Shown piece after piece: positions 33,391 to 41,487 of a stretch of 64,000 nt of DNA. Under the pieces are notes generated by a model, which was not told where the DNA came from, searched no databases, and was given only the letters and a program-made list of their open reading frames with translations. The DNA is taken from the NCBI RefSeq assembly GCF_027853245.1, contig NZ_JAPTZM010000007.1, one strand, 5' to 3'. The stretch comes from Atlantibacter subterraneus. Lineage in GTDB: Bacteria > Pseudomonadota > Gammaproteobacteria > Enterobacterales > Enterobacteriaceae. The position numbers and the translations under genes are program-made. The number at the start of each line of letters is the position of its first letter. Positions within the stretch are counted from its first letter, which is position 1.

Positions 33391-33999
33391 ATGCTGCGGT
33401 TGATTGAAGGTGAGATTTCCCGGCTCAGCGCGCCGGAAGCCGTGGCGCGCTGGCTGCCAGTGGATATCGCCGCCGCCGCGCCCGAAGGCCCGCGCCGCCA
33501 GAGCTGGCTGGCGGGCCGGATAATGCTGGCGGCAAATTGCCCGTCAGAGAGTTTGCAGGCACTCACTTACAATCAGCACGGCAAACCCACGTTTGCCCGC
33601 CCCGGTGCGCCGCATTTCAATATGAGCCACAGCGGCGACCGGATTGTGCTGGCCGTTGACGATGGTGCGCCAGTCGGTGTGGATATCGAGATCCTGCGCC
33701 CGCGCCGCGCCTGGCAGCGCATCGCCGCTGACTATTTTGGTGAGGAAGAATCTCACCGCTTAGCGTCCCTACCGCAGGCCGAGCAGTTGCTGGCATTCTG
33801 GCACAGCTGGACCCTGCGCGAAGCGGTGTTGAAACAGCGTGGCGGCAGCGTCTGGCAAATGGCGGCGCTGGACGTCTCGCCCGATGCGCTTAGCCAGCAG
33901 AATTTATTTACCGGCTGGCATCAGAGCACGACGGCAATGATTGCCGTCTGTGCCGCCCATCCGTTTGATCTCAATCTTAGCGTGATGACCGGGGATTAA
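33391..33999 (+). CDS. acpT: 4'-phosphopantetheinyl transferase AcpT
   Basis: A 202-residue Sfp-type transferase. FNMSHSGD, the magnesium site GVDIE and the catalytic stretch WTLREAVLKQRGGS are visible. Residues throughout match E. coli AcpT (YhhU). It attaches the 4'-phosphopantetheine arm to the ApeE/ApeF carrier proteins. In E. coli K-12 this gene sits alone at the same locus because the pigment cluster was lost; here both are present. It begins 3 bases after apeR and ends with a 4-base convergent overlap with the next gene. Confidence 0.93.
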   Translation: MLRLIEGEISRLSAPEAVARWLPVDIAAAAPEGPRRQSWLAGRIMLAANCPSESLQALTYNQHGKPTFARPGAPHFNMSHSGDRIVLAVDDGAPVGVDIEILRPRRAWQRIAADYFGEEESHRLASLPQAEQLLAFWHSWTLREAVLKQRGGSVWQMAALDVSPDALSQQNLFTGWHQSTTAMIAVCAAHPFDLNLSVMTGD

Positions 34000-34517
34000 C
34001 CTATCGTCTTCACCGCCACGCGCCGCGCGGCCTGATAGTGCGCGCCCCAGTATTCATTGCTCAGGGATGAAATCGTTACGCCCTGGCTGGTCGAGGCGTG
34101 AATAAACTCATCGCCGCCAATAAACACCCCAACGTGACGCTGATTACGGCCCGTTTTAAAAAATACCAGATCGCCAGGTTTGAGTTCCCTACGCGAAACC
34201 GCTTTCCCACGCCGCATCTGTTCTGCGGCGGTGCGCGGCAATGACAGGGCAGCGGATTCAGAAAACAGGTGCTGCATCAGCGCCGAGCAATCCACCCCAC
34301 GGTGGCTGCTGCCGCCCATATGGTACCGGGTGCCTTTCCAGGCAGAGTATTGTTTTAATAACCGGGCTTTTAAAACTTCATTTGTCATATCGCGAGCAAT
34401 AAACATTTGCCCGCTGTGCATGCGATCGACCATAAAAGGCGATACTAATTCAGCCGCAAAAGTTACTCGTGAAATAATAACCAATAAAACAATAAATAAT
34501 AACTTAACCATAACCAT
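33996..34517 (-). CDS. NlpC/P60 (C40) cell-wall endopeptidase
   Basis: A 173-residue protein with an N-terminal signal sequence (cleavage around TFAA) but no lipobox. The C40 catalytic set is visible: cysteine in GVDCSALMQHLF, histidine in RHVGVFIGG and histidine in FIHAS. Such enzymes cut the gamma-D-Glu-diaminopimelate bond in peptidoglycan peptides. It resembles NlpC/YafL-type proteins, but I would not assign one symbol. It is convergent with acpT and divergent from the next gene. Confidence 0.88.
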   Translation of the reverse strand: MVMVKLLFIVLLVIISRVTFAAELVSPFMVDRMHSGQMFIARDMTNEVLKARLLKQYSAWKGTRYHMGGSSHRGVDCSALMQHLFSESAALSLPRTAAEQMRRGKAVSRRELKPGDLVFFKTGRNQRHVGVFIGGDEFIHASTSQGVTISSLSNEYWGAHYQAARRVAVKTIG

Positions 34518-34863
34518 TAATCGCTGAGTGATTCGCTCCTTACTAAAGGGTAATTCCCGCTTTCGAATAACCTTTTCGAGGAACGAACACTAACAGCAGA
34601 CTATAATTTGCTCAATTTATATCCACTAAAAAAGTGATTAAGCAATGCATTATTGTTTTTTCTTTCAATCAGTTAAGAACGAATAATCGCAAAAGTGTTT
34701 GGCTGTTCTTTTTTGGCCGCTCCAGATTAATCTGAAGTTAAAGCCGCCCGTCATAATTTCATTCGCGTTATTGCCGGTTTGCGGCAAAATACCAAAAATA
34801 ATCGCTTAATCGCGACAAAATAATATTAAGTCTTATTTAGCAATTGGCAAGGCACAACATTTC
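34518..34863. other. A+T-rich divergent intergenic region
   Basis: 346 bases between two divergent genes, with no supported coding sequence. It is much richer in A+T than the pigment cluster to its left. It must hold the promoters of both neighbours. No binding site was identified with confidence. Confidence 0.5.
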
Positions 34864-35364
34864 ATGAAGTTGGATATCATTCGAAACGCGTTACATTTGC
34901 GGCACGTTAAAAAACGTGCGCGTAAAAAAATGGCGTTAATTAATTTGACCTGGCTGGCACGCAATTTTGATAAGGCCAATGCCAGGCTTACGGTCTATGG
35001 TAAAACCTACGCTATCGAAGATTCATTGCTTTCGGTAGCGATGCCGCTTCCCACACAGTACATTACGCCGGGCATTCCTCTGGAGAGCGTCATCCAGAAT
35101 CTGATGAATCATTTTTTCAGTTATCTGCCGGCGCGCGTGTCGGAAATCCGCATTCTGGAGGATTTACCGGGAATTTTAACCCTGGGATTATTTCTGCGCG
35201 GTAACGACACACGGCTTATGGAATACACCCTGGTGGATGAAGTCGCCTGGTATCTGTTTCACTGCGGATGGGAAGTCTCAGTGTCGGAGGAGATGCTGGA
35301 GCAAGCTGACGTGCGTTATCGCCAGCTTACTCAGCAACAGAACGTTCATCACGCGCCGTCATGA
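34864..35364 (+). CDS. uncharacterised 166-residue protein
   Basis: I do not recognise this protein. The first 25 residues are strongly basic (RNALHLRHVKKRARKKM). An internal Met23 could be an alternative start giving MALINLTWLARNF. The remainder looks like a compact mixed alpha/beta domain with no membrane segment and no clear catalytic motif. One cysteine lies near the end (FHCGWEVS). It converges with the MlrA-like regulator gene with a 6-base overlap and lies in an A+T-rich accessory block. No clear ribosome site precedes the ATG at 34864. Confidence 0.65.
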   Translation: MKLDIIRNALHLRHVKKRARKKMALINLTWLARNFDKANARLTVYGKTYAIEDSLLSVAMPLPTQYITPGIPLESVIQNLMNHFFSYLPARVSEIRILEDLPGILTLGLFLRGNDTRLMEYTLVDEVAWYLFHCGWEVSVSEEMLEQADVRYRQLTQQQNVHHAPS

Positions 35365-36105
35365 CAGCGTGACGCGGGTGTCCGGCCCGCACAGCCGAAT
35401 CGGTTGCCCGGCATTGAGTTTTTCCAGGAACTGGCTGTGTTTATTACTGCTGATCCCGCGGCCGCACCACAGCAGGTGATGCTCATAGTTCTGGGTAGAT
35501 ACCGCCGGGCTATCGCAGATCTGCGAGGAAAGCTCAACATCAAATCCCTGGCGCGTCAGGCGAATGGCCTCCATCCAGACGTCGGTTTCGTCGGCGACGC
35601 TTATCGCTTCAAGGAGCAGCGGCACGCGTTTATTTCGGGAACCATCGCGCATCACGCAATGGGCGCGATGTAATACCGCCTCATGGAATCGGGCAAGGCG
35701 TCGCTTCGCGCCTGCCATCGTATCTTGTTCGCGCAGCCACTTATTTAAAGGACGCAGTACATGATTAATATAATCATCGCCGCAATAATCATGGTCAATT
35801 TTACGCATCAGGCGCGCCAGCGCCCGATCGGAACCATATTCGAGCTGCCATAATAATTCACCGCGATGGGCGGGCCAGCCTGCCGTCCAGCTGCGCTTGC
35901 CTTCTGTTTGCCAGACGCGGATTTCATTTAACGATGCACCGCTGGCTGCCATATTAACGACGCGATGAATATCGCCGATCTGCTCAACCTTCCATCCAGT
36001 TTGTGAATCATGAAGGCTGATTAATCCTGCTTTTGACCAGCGCAGAATACAGGCAGGGTGACTGCCAGTAATCGCGCAAATCGCTTCGGTTGAAAAAGTT
36101 TTCAT
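35359..36105 (-). CDS. MerR-type regulator, MlrA/BluR-like
   Basis: A 248-residue regulator. Residues 1-70 form a MerR-like winged helix (FSTEAICAITGSHPACILRWSKAGL ... IGDIHRVVNMAASGASLNEIRVW). The C-terminal part (about 80-248) has the layout of MlrA and BluR (YcgE), including the pair WMEAIRLTRQGFDVEL and HHLLWCGRG. MlrA activates csgD for curli and biofilm; BluR is antagonised by the blue-light protein BluF. A BLUF-EAL gene lies 3.3 kb away, so a similar regulatory link is possible but unproven. The target promoter is unknown. Confidence 0.75.
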   Translation of the reverse strand: MKTFSTEAICAITGSHPACILRWSKAGLISLHDSQTGWKVEQIGDIHRVVNMAASGASLNEIRVWQTEGKRSWTAGWPAHRGELLWQLEYGSDRALARLMRKIDHDYCGDDYINHVLRPLNKWLREQDTMAGAKRRLARFHEAVLHRAHCVMRDGSRNKRVPLLLEAISVADETDVWMEAIRLTRQGFDVELSSQICDSPAVSTQNYEHHLLWCGRGISSNKHSQFLEKLNAGQPIRLCGPDTRVTLS

Positions 36106-36606
36106 TCGAACCCCTTAGTGAGGGGAATGGCCGTCGGATTTAATCCGGGGATGGATGACCATTGTGGACTTTTATAACGGGGAAATATACGTTTATTTAT
36201 TAACCAGCCTGATTAATTGCATGAATAATTATTCCCTATAATAATCAAGGGTTAGTAATTACCAGAAAATATATGATGTATGATATGTGGTTTTTTTGGC
36301 TTCACTTGCTTATCAAGGGTATGGCGCGATCGGTTTTAAAATAGCAGCAAATGGACGGGGCCAAATAAAATTAAGATTATTCGCCGTTAAAATAAAATAT
36401 ATTCTCTACCCACTTTTTCGTTTTTATTGCTGGTTAAACATCGCTAAAAGCAGAGCGTTTATATTCACCACATAGAACATTCTGAAAATTACTCAAGCAA
36501 AGCTATGTAAAGTCAATTAAATATCCGAACACAAATCAAAACTATTCGCGGGTTCGCAGCATGACGTCTACCTTTATTAATCCCGCATATAAACGAGACG
36601 CGAACC
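36106..36606. other. A+T-rich divergent intergenic region
   Basis: 501 bases between the MerR-type gene and the SDR gene. It is strongly A+T-rich, with no ORF that has a ribosome site or family match. It probably contains both promoters. The base composition suggests silencing by H-NS, but that cannot be tested here. Confidence 0.5.
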
Positions 36607-37491
36607 ATGACGATTAATGATAAACACCATCTTCACTATCCCCGCCCCCCGTTTGCTGAACAACCGCAAAAAGCGCCGGGACTGGCATCAGAAATGAAGC
36701 CGCTGCCGGATCATGGCGAAACCAGCTATATCGGCTCGGGTAAACTGGAAGGAAAAAAAGCATTAATTACCGGTGGTGATTCCGGTATTGGTCGCGCGGT
36801 AGCCATTGCCTTTGCCCGTGAAGGCGCAGACGTGGCGATTAATTATCTGCCGGAAGAAGAAACCGATGCCGCTGCGGTTATTGCGTTAATTGCCGCAGAA
36901 GGAAAAAATGCCGTGGCGATCCCCGGCGATATTCGTTCAGAAACCTTTTGCCAACAGTTAGTTGAAAAAGCCGTTCAACAATTGGGTGGCCTGGATATTC
37001 TGGTGAACAATGCCGGTCGCCAACAATATTGCGAGTCGATTGAAGACCTGACAACCGAAGCCTTCGACGACACCTTTAAAACCAACGTGTATGCCCCATT
37101 CTGGATCACCAAAGCCGCTGTTCCGCATCTTCAGGAAGGCGCAGTGATCATCAATACCTCGTCGGTACAGGCCTACAATCCGAGCGACATCTTACTCGAT
37201 TACGCCCAGACCAAAGCCTGTAACGTGGCCTTCACGAAATCGCTGGCGAAGCAGTTAGGCAAGAAAGGCATCCGCGTGAACGCCGTTGCGCCAGGCCCAT
37301 ACTGGACGCCGTTGCAGTCCAGCGGTGGTCAGCCGCAGGAGAAAGTGATGCAGTTCGGTGCCTCCGCGCCGCTGGGCCGTCCGGGCCAGCCGGCAGAAAT
37401 CGCGCCGCTGTATGTGACTTTCGCCTCTGACGTCTGCTCGTTTGCGTCCGGCCAGGTGTGGTGCTCAGACGGTGGTACAGGAACGCTATAA
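36607..37491 (+). CDS. SDR oxidoreductase, YghA/YdaD-like stress type
   Basis: A 294-residue short-chain dehydrogenase with an N-terminal extension of about 45 residues rich in proline (HYPRPPFAEQPQKAPG), typical of the YghA/YhdF subgroup. The cofactor motif TGGDSGIGRA, NNAGRQQY and the catalytic Ser...YAQTK are present. Relatives in Bacillus and enterics are general-stress proteins of unknown substrate. It is followed by the GH15 gene after 51 bases in the same direction. Confidence 0.88.
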   Translation: MTINDKHHLHYPRPPFAEQPQKAPGLASEMKPLPDHGETSYIGSGKLEGKKALITGGDSGIGRAVAIAFAREGADVAINYLPEEETDAAAVIALIAAEGKNAVAIPGDIRSETFCQQLVEKAVQQLGGLDILVNNAGRQQYCESIEDLTTEAFDDTFKTNVYAPFWITKAAVPHLQEGAVIINTSSVQAYNPSDILLDYAQTKACNVAFTKSLAKQLGKKGIRVNAVAPGPYWTPLQSSGGQPQEKVMQFGASAPLGRPGQPAEIAPLYVTFASDVCSFASGQVWCSDGGTGTL

Positions 37492-37542
37492 TTAGACGGT
37501 CGTCGCTACCGACGGCCGTTGCTGGCGCAAGGGGATTGCCTG

Positions 37543-39375
37543 ATGAAAAACCAGTCGTATCACAATCACCAACGCATTAACGGTTATGCGGGCCTGGGCG
37601 ATTATGCCGCCATCGGCGACGGACGTTCCGTCGCCCTGATAGCACCAGACGGCGCTATCGACTGGTGGTGCGCCCCCAATATGGATTCGCCGCCGCTGTT
37701 TGACCGTATTCTGGATGCAAACAAAGGCGGCTATTTCCAGATTGCGCCGTCAGGCGAATATCAGGTTGAACGTCGCTACCGCGAAAACAGCAATGTGCTG
37801 GAAACCTGCTTTAAAACCGCTACCGGCGAGGTGCGCTTCACCGAGTCGCTGAACAGTACCTTCGCTGGCCGCCTGCCCTGGTGCGAGCTGGCCCGGCGTA
37901 TCGAAGGCATAAAGGGTGAAGTACAGCTTACGTTAACCTTCGCGCCTGGCACCGCAGCCTGCACCCGCGCCCCGTGGATCGCCCCTTCCCGGCTGGGCGA
38001 TGTTCTGCATATCGGGGATTTGATGGCGATGCTGCGTACCCCGGATGATATGGATTGCACGCTGAAAGACGACCAGATGATTGAAGGGTCGTTTACCGTG
38101 CGGGAAGGCGAGCGCACGCTGGTGGCGCTGCTGGTCAGCCAGAAAGAGCCGCTGGCGGTGCCGACCATGGAATCCATCGACGAGCGTATTGAAAACAGCG
38201 ATCACGCATGGCGGCACTGGACCGAGAATTTGACCTATCAGGGCGAGTTCAAACCGCACGTCAACCGCTCGGCGCTGGCGCTAAAATTCCTGCTCTATTC
38301 CCCAACCGGCGCGCTGGCGGCAGCCCCGACCACATCGCTGCCGGAAGGCATTGGCGGGATCAAGAATTACGATTACCGCTACGCCTGGATACGCGATGCC
38401 TGCCTGATTATTCGCGCCTTCGCGTTTATCGGCGCGCTGGCGGAGTGTAAAGCGGCGTTCTCGTGGCTGACGGCCACCATCCTGCGCCACGAAGGCGCAT
38501 TGCGGGCCTGCTACACCCTGGATGGCGATATCGTGCCGGACGAAAAATTTCTGCCGCTGGAAGGTTATATGGGTTCCCAGCCGGTACGGCTTGGCAATAA
38601 CGCACAAAGCCAGCAGCAGCTCAGTATGTATGGCGATATGCTGGAAACGGCGTTTTTGTTCGTCAACGCCGGGCACGTGTTGGATCTGACGACCGCGCGA
38701 CTGCTGACCAAGCTCGCCAACGAATGCGCCGACCTGTGGCGGCAGGACGATTCCGGTATCTGGGAACTGCACGAACGCCGTCATTACACCCATTCGAAAA
38801 TCGCCTGTTGGATCACGCTGGACATCGCCATTCGCCTGGCGGAGGAAGGCCATATCGAGACAACCTGGCTGCACCGCTGGGAACGGGAAAAAACCCGCAT
38901 CAGCGACTGGGTGGAGAGCCATTGCTGGTCTGAGGCAAAGCAGGCCTATACCTTTTACGCCGGGACCGACAAACTCGACGCCGCGCTGGGGCTGGTGTGG
39001 TATTACGGGTTGAAGGTTAACCCGGAGCGCATGAAATCCACCTATGACGCGATGGTCAAAGAGTTAGGGCACGGCACCCCGATGCTCTACCGCTACAGCG
39101 AAGTAGAGCGCGAAGAGAGCACCTTTGTCGCCTGCTCGTTCTGGCTGGTGGAAGCCTGGGCGCGGCTGGGCGATCGGCAAAAAGCGCGCGATTATATGAA
39201 TCAAATCCTGGAAACGCTGTGCGATAAAGGCAACGTCGAAACCTTTAATGAGATGTTCGACGTTCGCACCGGTGAATGGCGCGGCAACGTGCCGCAGGGC
39301 TTAAGCCATCTGGCGCTGATCTGCGCGGCGGACGGCATCGCCGGGAACCGCTTCTGGGTGAAAGACGACGAGTAA
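37543..39375 (+). CDS. glycoside hydrolase family 15 protein (glucoamylase/trehalase-like)
   Basis: A 610-residue cytoplasmic GH15 enzyme. The N-terminal domain begins YAGLGDYAAIGDGRSVALIAPDGAIDWWCAP. The catalytic (alpha/alpha)6 barrel has YAWIRDACLIIRAF, a likely general acid in LEGYMGSQPVRLGN, and a likely base in the EREESTFVACSFWLVE segment. Members hydrolyse alpha-linked glucosides; many bacterial ones are trehalases. I start at 37543 because AAGGGG precedes that ATG; the frame also allows 37519. Paired with the SDR gene upstream, it suggests a stress- or osmolyte-related function. Confidence 0.87.
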   Translation: MKNQSYHNHQRINGYAGLGDYAAIGDGRSVALIAPDGAIDWWCAPNMDSPPLFDRILDANKGGYFQIAPSGEYQVERRYRENSNVLETCFKTATGEVRFTESLNSTFAGRLPWCELARRIEGIKGEVQLTLTFAPGTAACTRAPWIAPSRLGDVLHIGDLMAMLRTPDDMDCTLKDDQMIEGSFTVREGERTLVALLVSQKEPLAVPTMESIDERIENSDHAWRHWTENLTYQGEFKPHVNRSALALKFLLYSPTGALAAAPTTSLPEGIGGIKNYDYRYAWIRDACLIIRAFAFIGALAECKAAFSWLTATILRHEGALRACYTLDGDIVPDEKFLPLEGYMGSQPVRLGNNAQSQQQLSMYGDMLETAFLFVNAGHVLDLTTARLLTKLANECADLWRQDDSGIWELHERRHYTHSKIACWITLDIAIRLAEEGHIETTWLHRWEREKTRISDWVESHCWSEAKQAYTFYAGTDKLDAALGLVWYYGLKVNPERMKSTYDAMVKELGHGTPMLYRYSEVEREESTFVACSFWLVEAWARLGDRQKARDYMNQILETLCDKGNVETFNEMFDVRTGEWRGNVPQGLSHLALICAADGIAGNRFWVKDDE

Positions 39376-39418
39376 CCGTGATGCCGCCATTGCGCTATAC
39401 GCGTAACGGCGGTGTTTT

Positions 39419-40636
39419 CTACAGTACCCTTTCCGGCCACACCACATGTGGCACGCCGTTGAGCACCGGTCGGGCGAATAAAAAGCCCTGAAAGCGCTGA
39501 ACGCCAGCGGCCTCCAGCCAGCACCACTCTTCGACCTTTTCCACGCCTTCGGCGACCACGCTGATTTCCAGCGCCGAACAGCAGCTCAGGATCGCCTGCA
39601 CAATCGCCTGCTTTGGCCCGTGCACATGGATATCGCTGACGATGCTGCGGTCGATTTTGAGTTTATCCGGCTGGAAGCGGGTTAACAGCGACAGCCCGGC
39701 AAACCCGGAGCCAAAGTCATCAATCGCCAGGCCGATGCCTGCCGAACGCAGCTCGCGCACCGCCACCTGGAAAGCATCGAAGCGGGAAATCACCTCATCT
39801 TCCGTCACTTCGACAATCACCTGCTCCGGCACCAGGCCGTTGCGGGCAATCTGCTCCAGCAAAATATTCACCGCGTTCGGCACCGTCACCAGCGACATCG
39901 GCAGCAAATTGATGGAAATTTTATGGTCGCCAATGCCAATTTTACTGGCCAGCGCAAAGGCCCAGGCTTTGGAGTAGAGATCGGCCTCGTGGAGCTTATT
40001 TTGCGGAATGGCGTTGAAATAATCCTGAGGAGAGCCGCCATCCGGGCTGCGGATCAGGGCTTCAAGGGAGCTGATTTTGCCTTCCAGCGGCTCAACAATG
40101 GGCTGTAACGCAAACTGGCAGGGCTGCGCGGTGGTCAGCGGCACGGTAATAGACTCAAAGGCGCGGCTGTCCTGGATGAAAGACCAGTCGCGCGGTTCGG
40201 TGCTGTGCGTGACGAGCGTTTTCCAGTCGCCTTTGATAAAGGCTTTAATAAATTTATAGACGCGATCCTCGCCAGCCAGGTCAAAAAATCGCGAGCGTTT
40301 AACGACCGGCGTGCGAAACACCGCACTTTGCTGCGCGCTGCGCAGGTCGATTAACTCCATGCCCAGATTATTAAAGCGCCGGCGCGGCGCATAATCGCGC
40401 ATCAGCTCCACCACACTGTCGTGCCGGGGATCCAGCCGGATAGTCTGGTACAGGAAATTAACCGATTCCAGTGGTCCTTCAAGCACTTGCAGAAAATGCG
40501 TACCGTCAAAAAGCAGGATGCCTGTGACCTGTAAGCTTTCATTTTTCGCCTGCGCTCTGGCCACCAGTGGCGGTAATTGTTCAGGATTAAATCCTGAATG
40601 TAAGCGACTCCGGTAGATTAACGTCGAAAGCATCAA
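39419..40636 (-). CDS. blue-light-regulated c-di-GMP phosphodiesterase (BLUF-EAL), BlrP1-like
   Basis: A 405-residue protein, the same size as Klebsiella BlrP1. The N-terminal BLUF domain (about 1-95) has the flavin-switch residues Tyr8 in TLIYRS and Gln36 in SLQVTG. The C-terminal EAL domain (about 165-400) keeps the catalytic set: EALIRSP, INLLP, EVTEDE, DDFGSG, KLKIDRS and VVAEGVE. It should therefore be an active phosphodiesterase, like BlrP1 and unlike the degenerate BluF of E. coli. Expected role: light-dependent breakdown of cyclic di-GMP. Confidence 0.92.
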   Translation of the reverse strand: MMLSTLIYRSRLHSGFNPEQLPPLVARAQAKNESLQVTGILLFDGTHFLQVLEGPLESVNFLYQTIRLDPRHDSVVELMRDYAPRRRFNNLGMELIDLRSAQQSAVFRTPVVKRSRFFDLAGEDRVYKFIKAFIKGDWKTLVTHSTEPRDWSFIQDSRAFESITVPLTTAQPCQFALQPIVEPLEGKISSLEALIRSPDGGSPQDYFNAIPQNKLHEADLYSKAWAFALASKIGIGDHKISINLLPMSLVTVPNAVNILLEQIARNGLVPEQVIVEVTEDEVISRFDAFQVAVRELRSAGIGLAIDDFGSGFAGLSLLTRFQPDKLKIDRSIVSDIHVHGPKQAIVQAILSCCSALEISVVAEGVEKVEEWCWLEAAGVQRFQGFLFARPVLNGVPHVVWPERVL

Positions 40637-40943
40637 ATCAAGTCCTTTTGCGTAAGAGACGTGCTAAGGAGATAAGCTAAGTGTAGCGAGTGAAAGCCGT
40701 CTCAGAATACCTTTAATTTTTTGGAAATAACAACCAGCCGGGCTAAGAAATAAAGTAATCAGAGGAGTATGCGCATAAAAGCCATAATCAATTAAGGGAT
40801 AAAGGCCCGGTTTTTAGGGTTTAGCGGGGGATAGCGATATGAAAAGAAAGGGAAAATGTCATTAAACTGAAATTATTTCATCACATAAGTGAAATAAGGT
40901 AAACCACCGGGGGATATATCCCGGTGGCATAAGCTTATACGCG
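40637..40943. other. intergenic region with hairpin ending the small minus-strand gene
   Basis: A noncoding gap of about 307 bases upstream of the BLUF-EAL gene, which must hold its promoter. Near its right end, CCACCGGG (40903-40910) pairs with CCCGGTGG (40919-40926). On the minus strand this hairpin is followed by TTTACCTTATTT, a weak terminator for the 31-codon gene at 40944. Nothing else is recognised. Confidence 0.5.
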
Positions 40944-41039
40944 TTATTTCTGCTCGGGTTTTTTATCACCCGATTCCGGCGCATTAGTCGGATCGTCTTT
41001 TTCTTTTTCGTCTACCTGCAAATTAGCGAATAATTTCAT
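40944..41039 (-). CDS. 31-residue highly charged small protein
   Basis: A strong ribosome site (GAGGAGG) lies 5 bases before the ATG. The product, 31 residues beginning MKLFANLQVDEKEKDD, is almost entirely hydrophilic (many Asp, Glu and Lys, with Pro and Gly) and has no membrane segment. A hairpin follows the stop. I do not recognise the family. The excellent Shine-Dalgarno sequence and downstream hairpin argue that it is real. It lies just upstream of the BLUF-EAL gene on the same strand. Confidence 0.55.
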   Translation of the reverse strand: MKLFANLQVDEKEKDDPTNAPESGDKKPEQK

Positions 41040-41316
41040 TGTGCCTCCTCAATGATTGCCTGAACTCACGACGATATATTCTGATAAAATATTTTCAGCC
41101 TAAAAAGTATGGTCCAGACTGGCAGATTTGTCATACCCAAAATTTATTCTCGTCACGCTCTGTATTTGCCGCTTCGTTTATTTGGGGCTGGCTTCAGGAT
41201 TGTTCTGATACAAAAATACCTATTCCATTCTATAAATAAATTTGATTAAAATTCACGTTTTGTTGTTTCCGTTAACACTTTGATACTTAACCATCAACCT
41301 GGTAATGGAGATTATT

Positions 41317-41487
41317 ATGTTTTCACATTGGCTGGTTCATAAACAGGGCGCGATAAACGATCTTTTTTTCCCGGTACGCATTGGCAATAAGCTGTGCCTG
41401 ATCCTGCGCAAAGGCGGCGTAATATATAAACCAGCCGGCTGGCTAAAAAAGAAAAAACATCATCTGTTCAGGCTGAATAAATTTTGA
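41317..41487 (+). CDS. 56-residue basic small protein
   Basis: An ORF starting at the ATG at 41317, with TGGAG 7 bases upstream. It encodes a 56-residue, strongly basic peptide (FSHWLVHKQG at the start, LKKKKHHLFRLNKF at the end) with a short hydrophobic middle. I do not recognise it. Its last 20 bases overlap convergently with siaD. It could be a real small gene of this accessory block or a chance frame. Confidence 0.4.
   Translation: MFSHWLVHKQGAINDLFFPVRIGNKLCLILRKGGVIYKPAGWLKKKKHHLFRLNKF

Noticed and set aside
36287..36475. A 62-codon plus-strand ORF in the A+T-rich gap before the SDR gene
   Set aside because: No ribosome site or recognisable family; chance frame is more likely in such A+T-rich sequence.
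41039..41239. A 66-codon plus-strand ORF opposite and beyond the 31-residue gene
   Set aside because: No ribosome site, and the minus-strand 31-codon ORF has a far better initiation signal.
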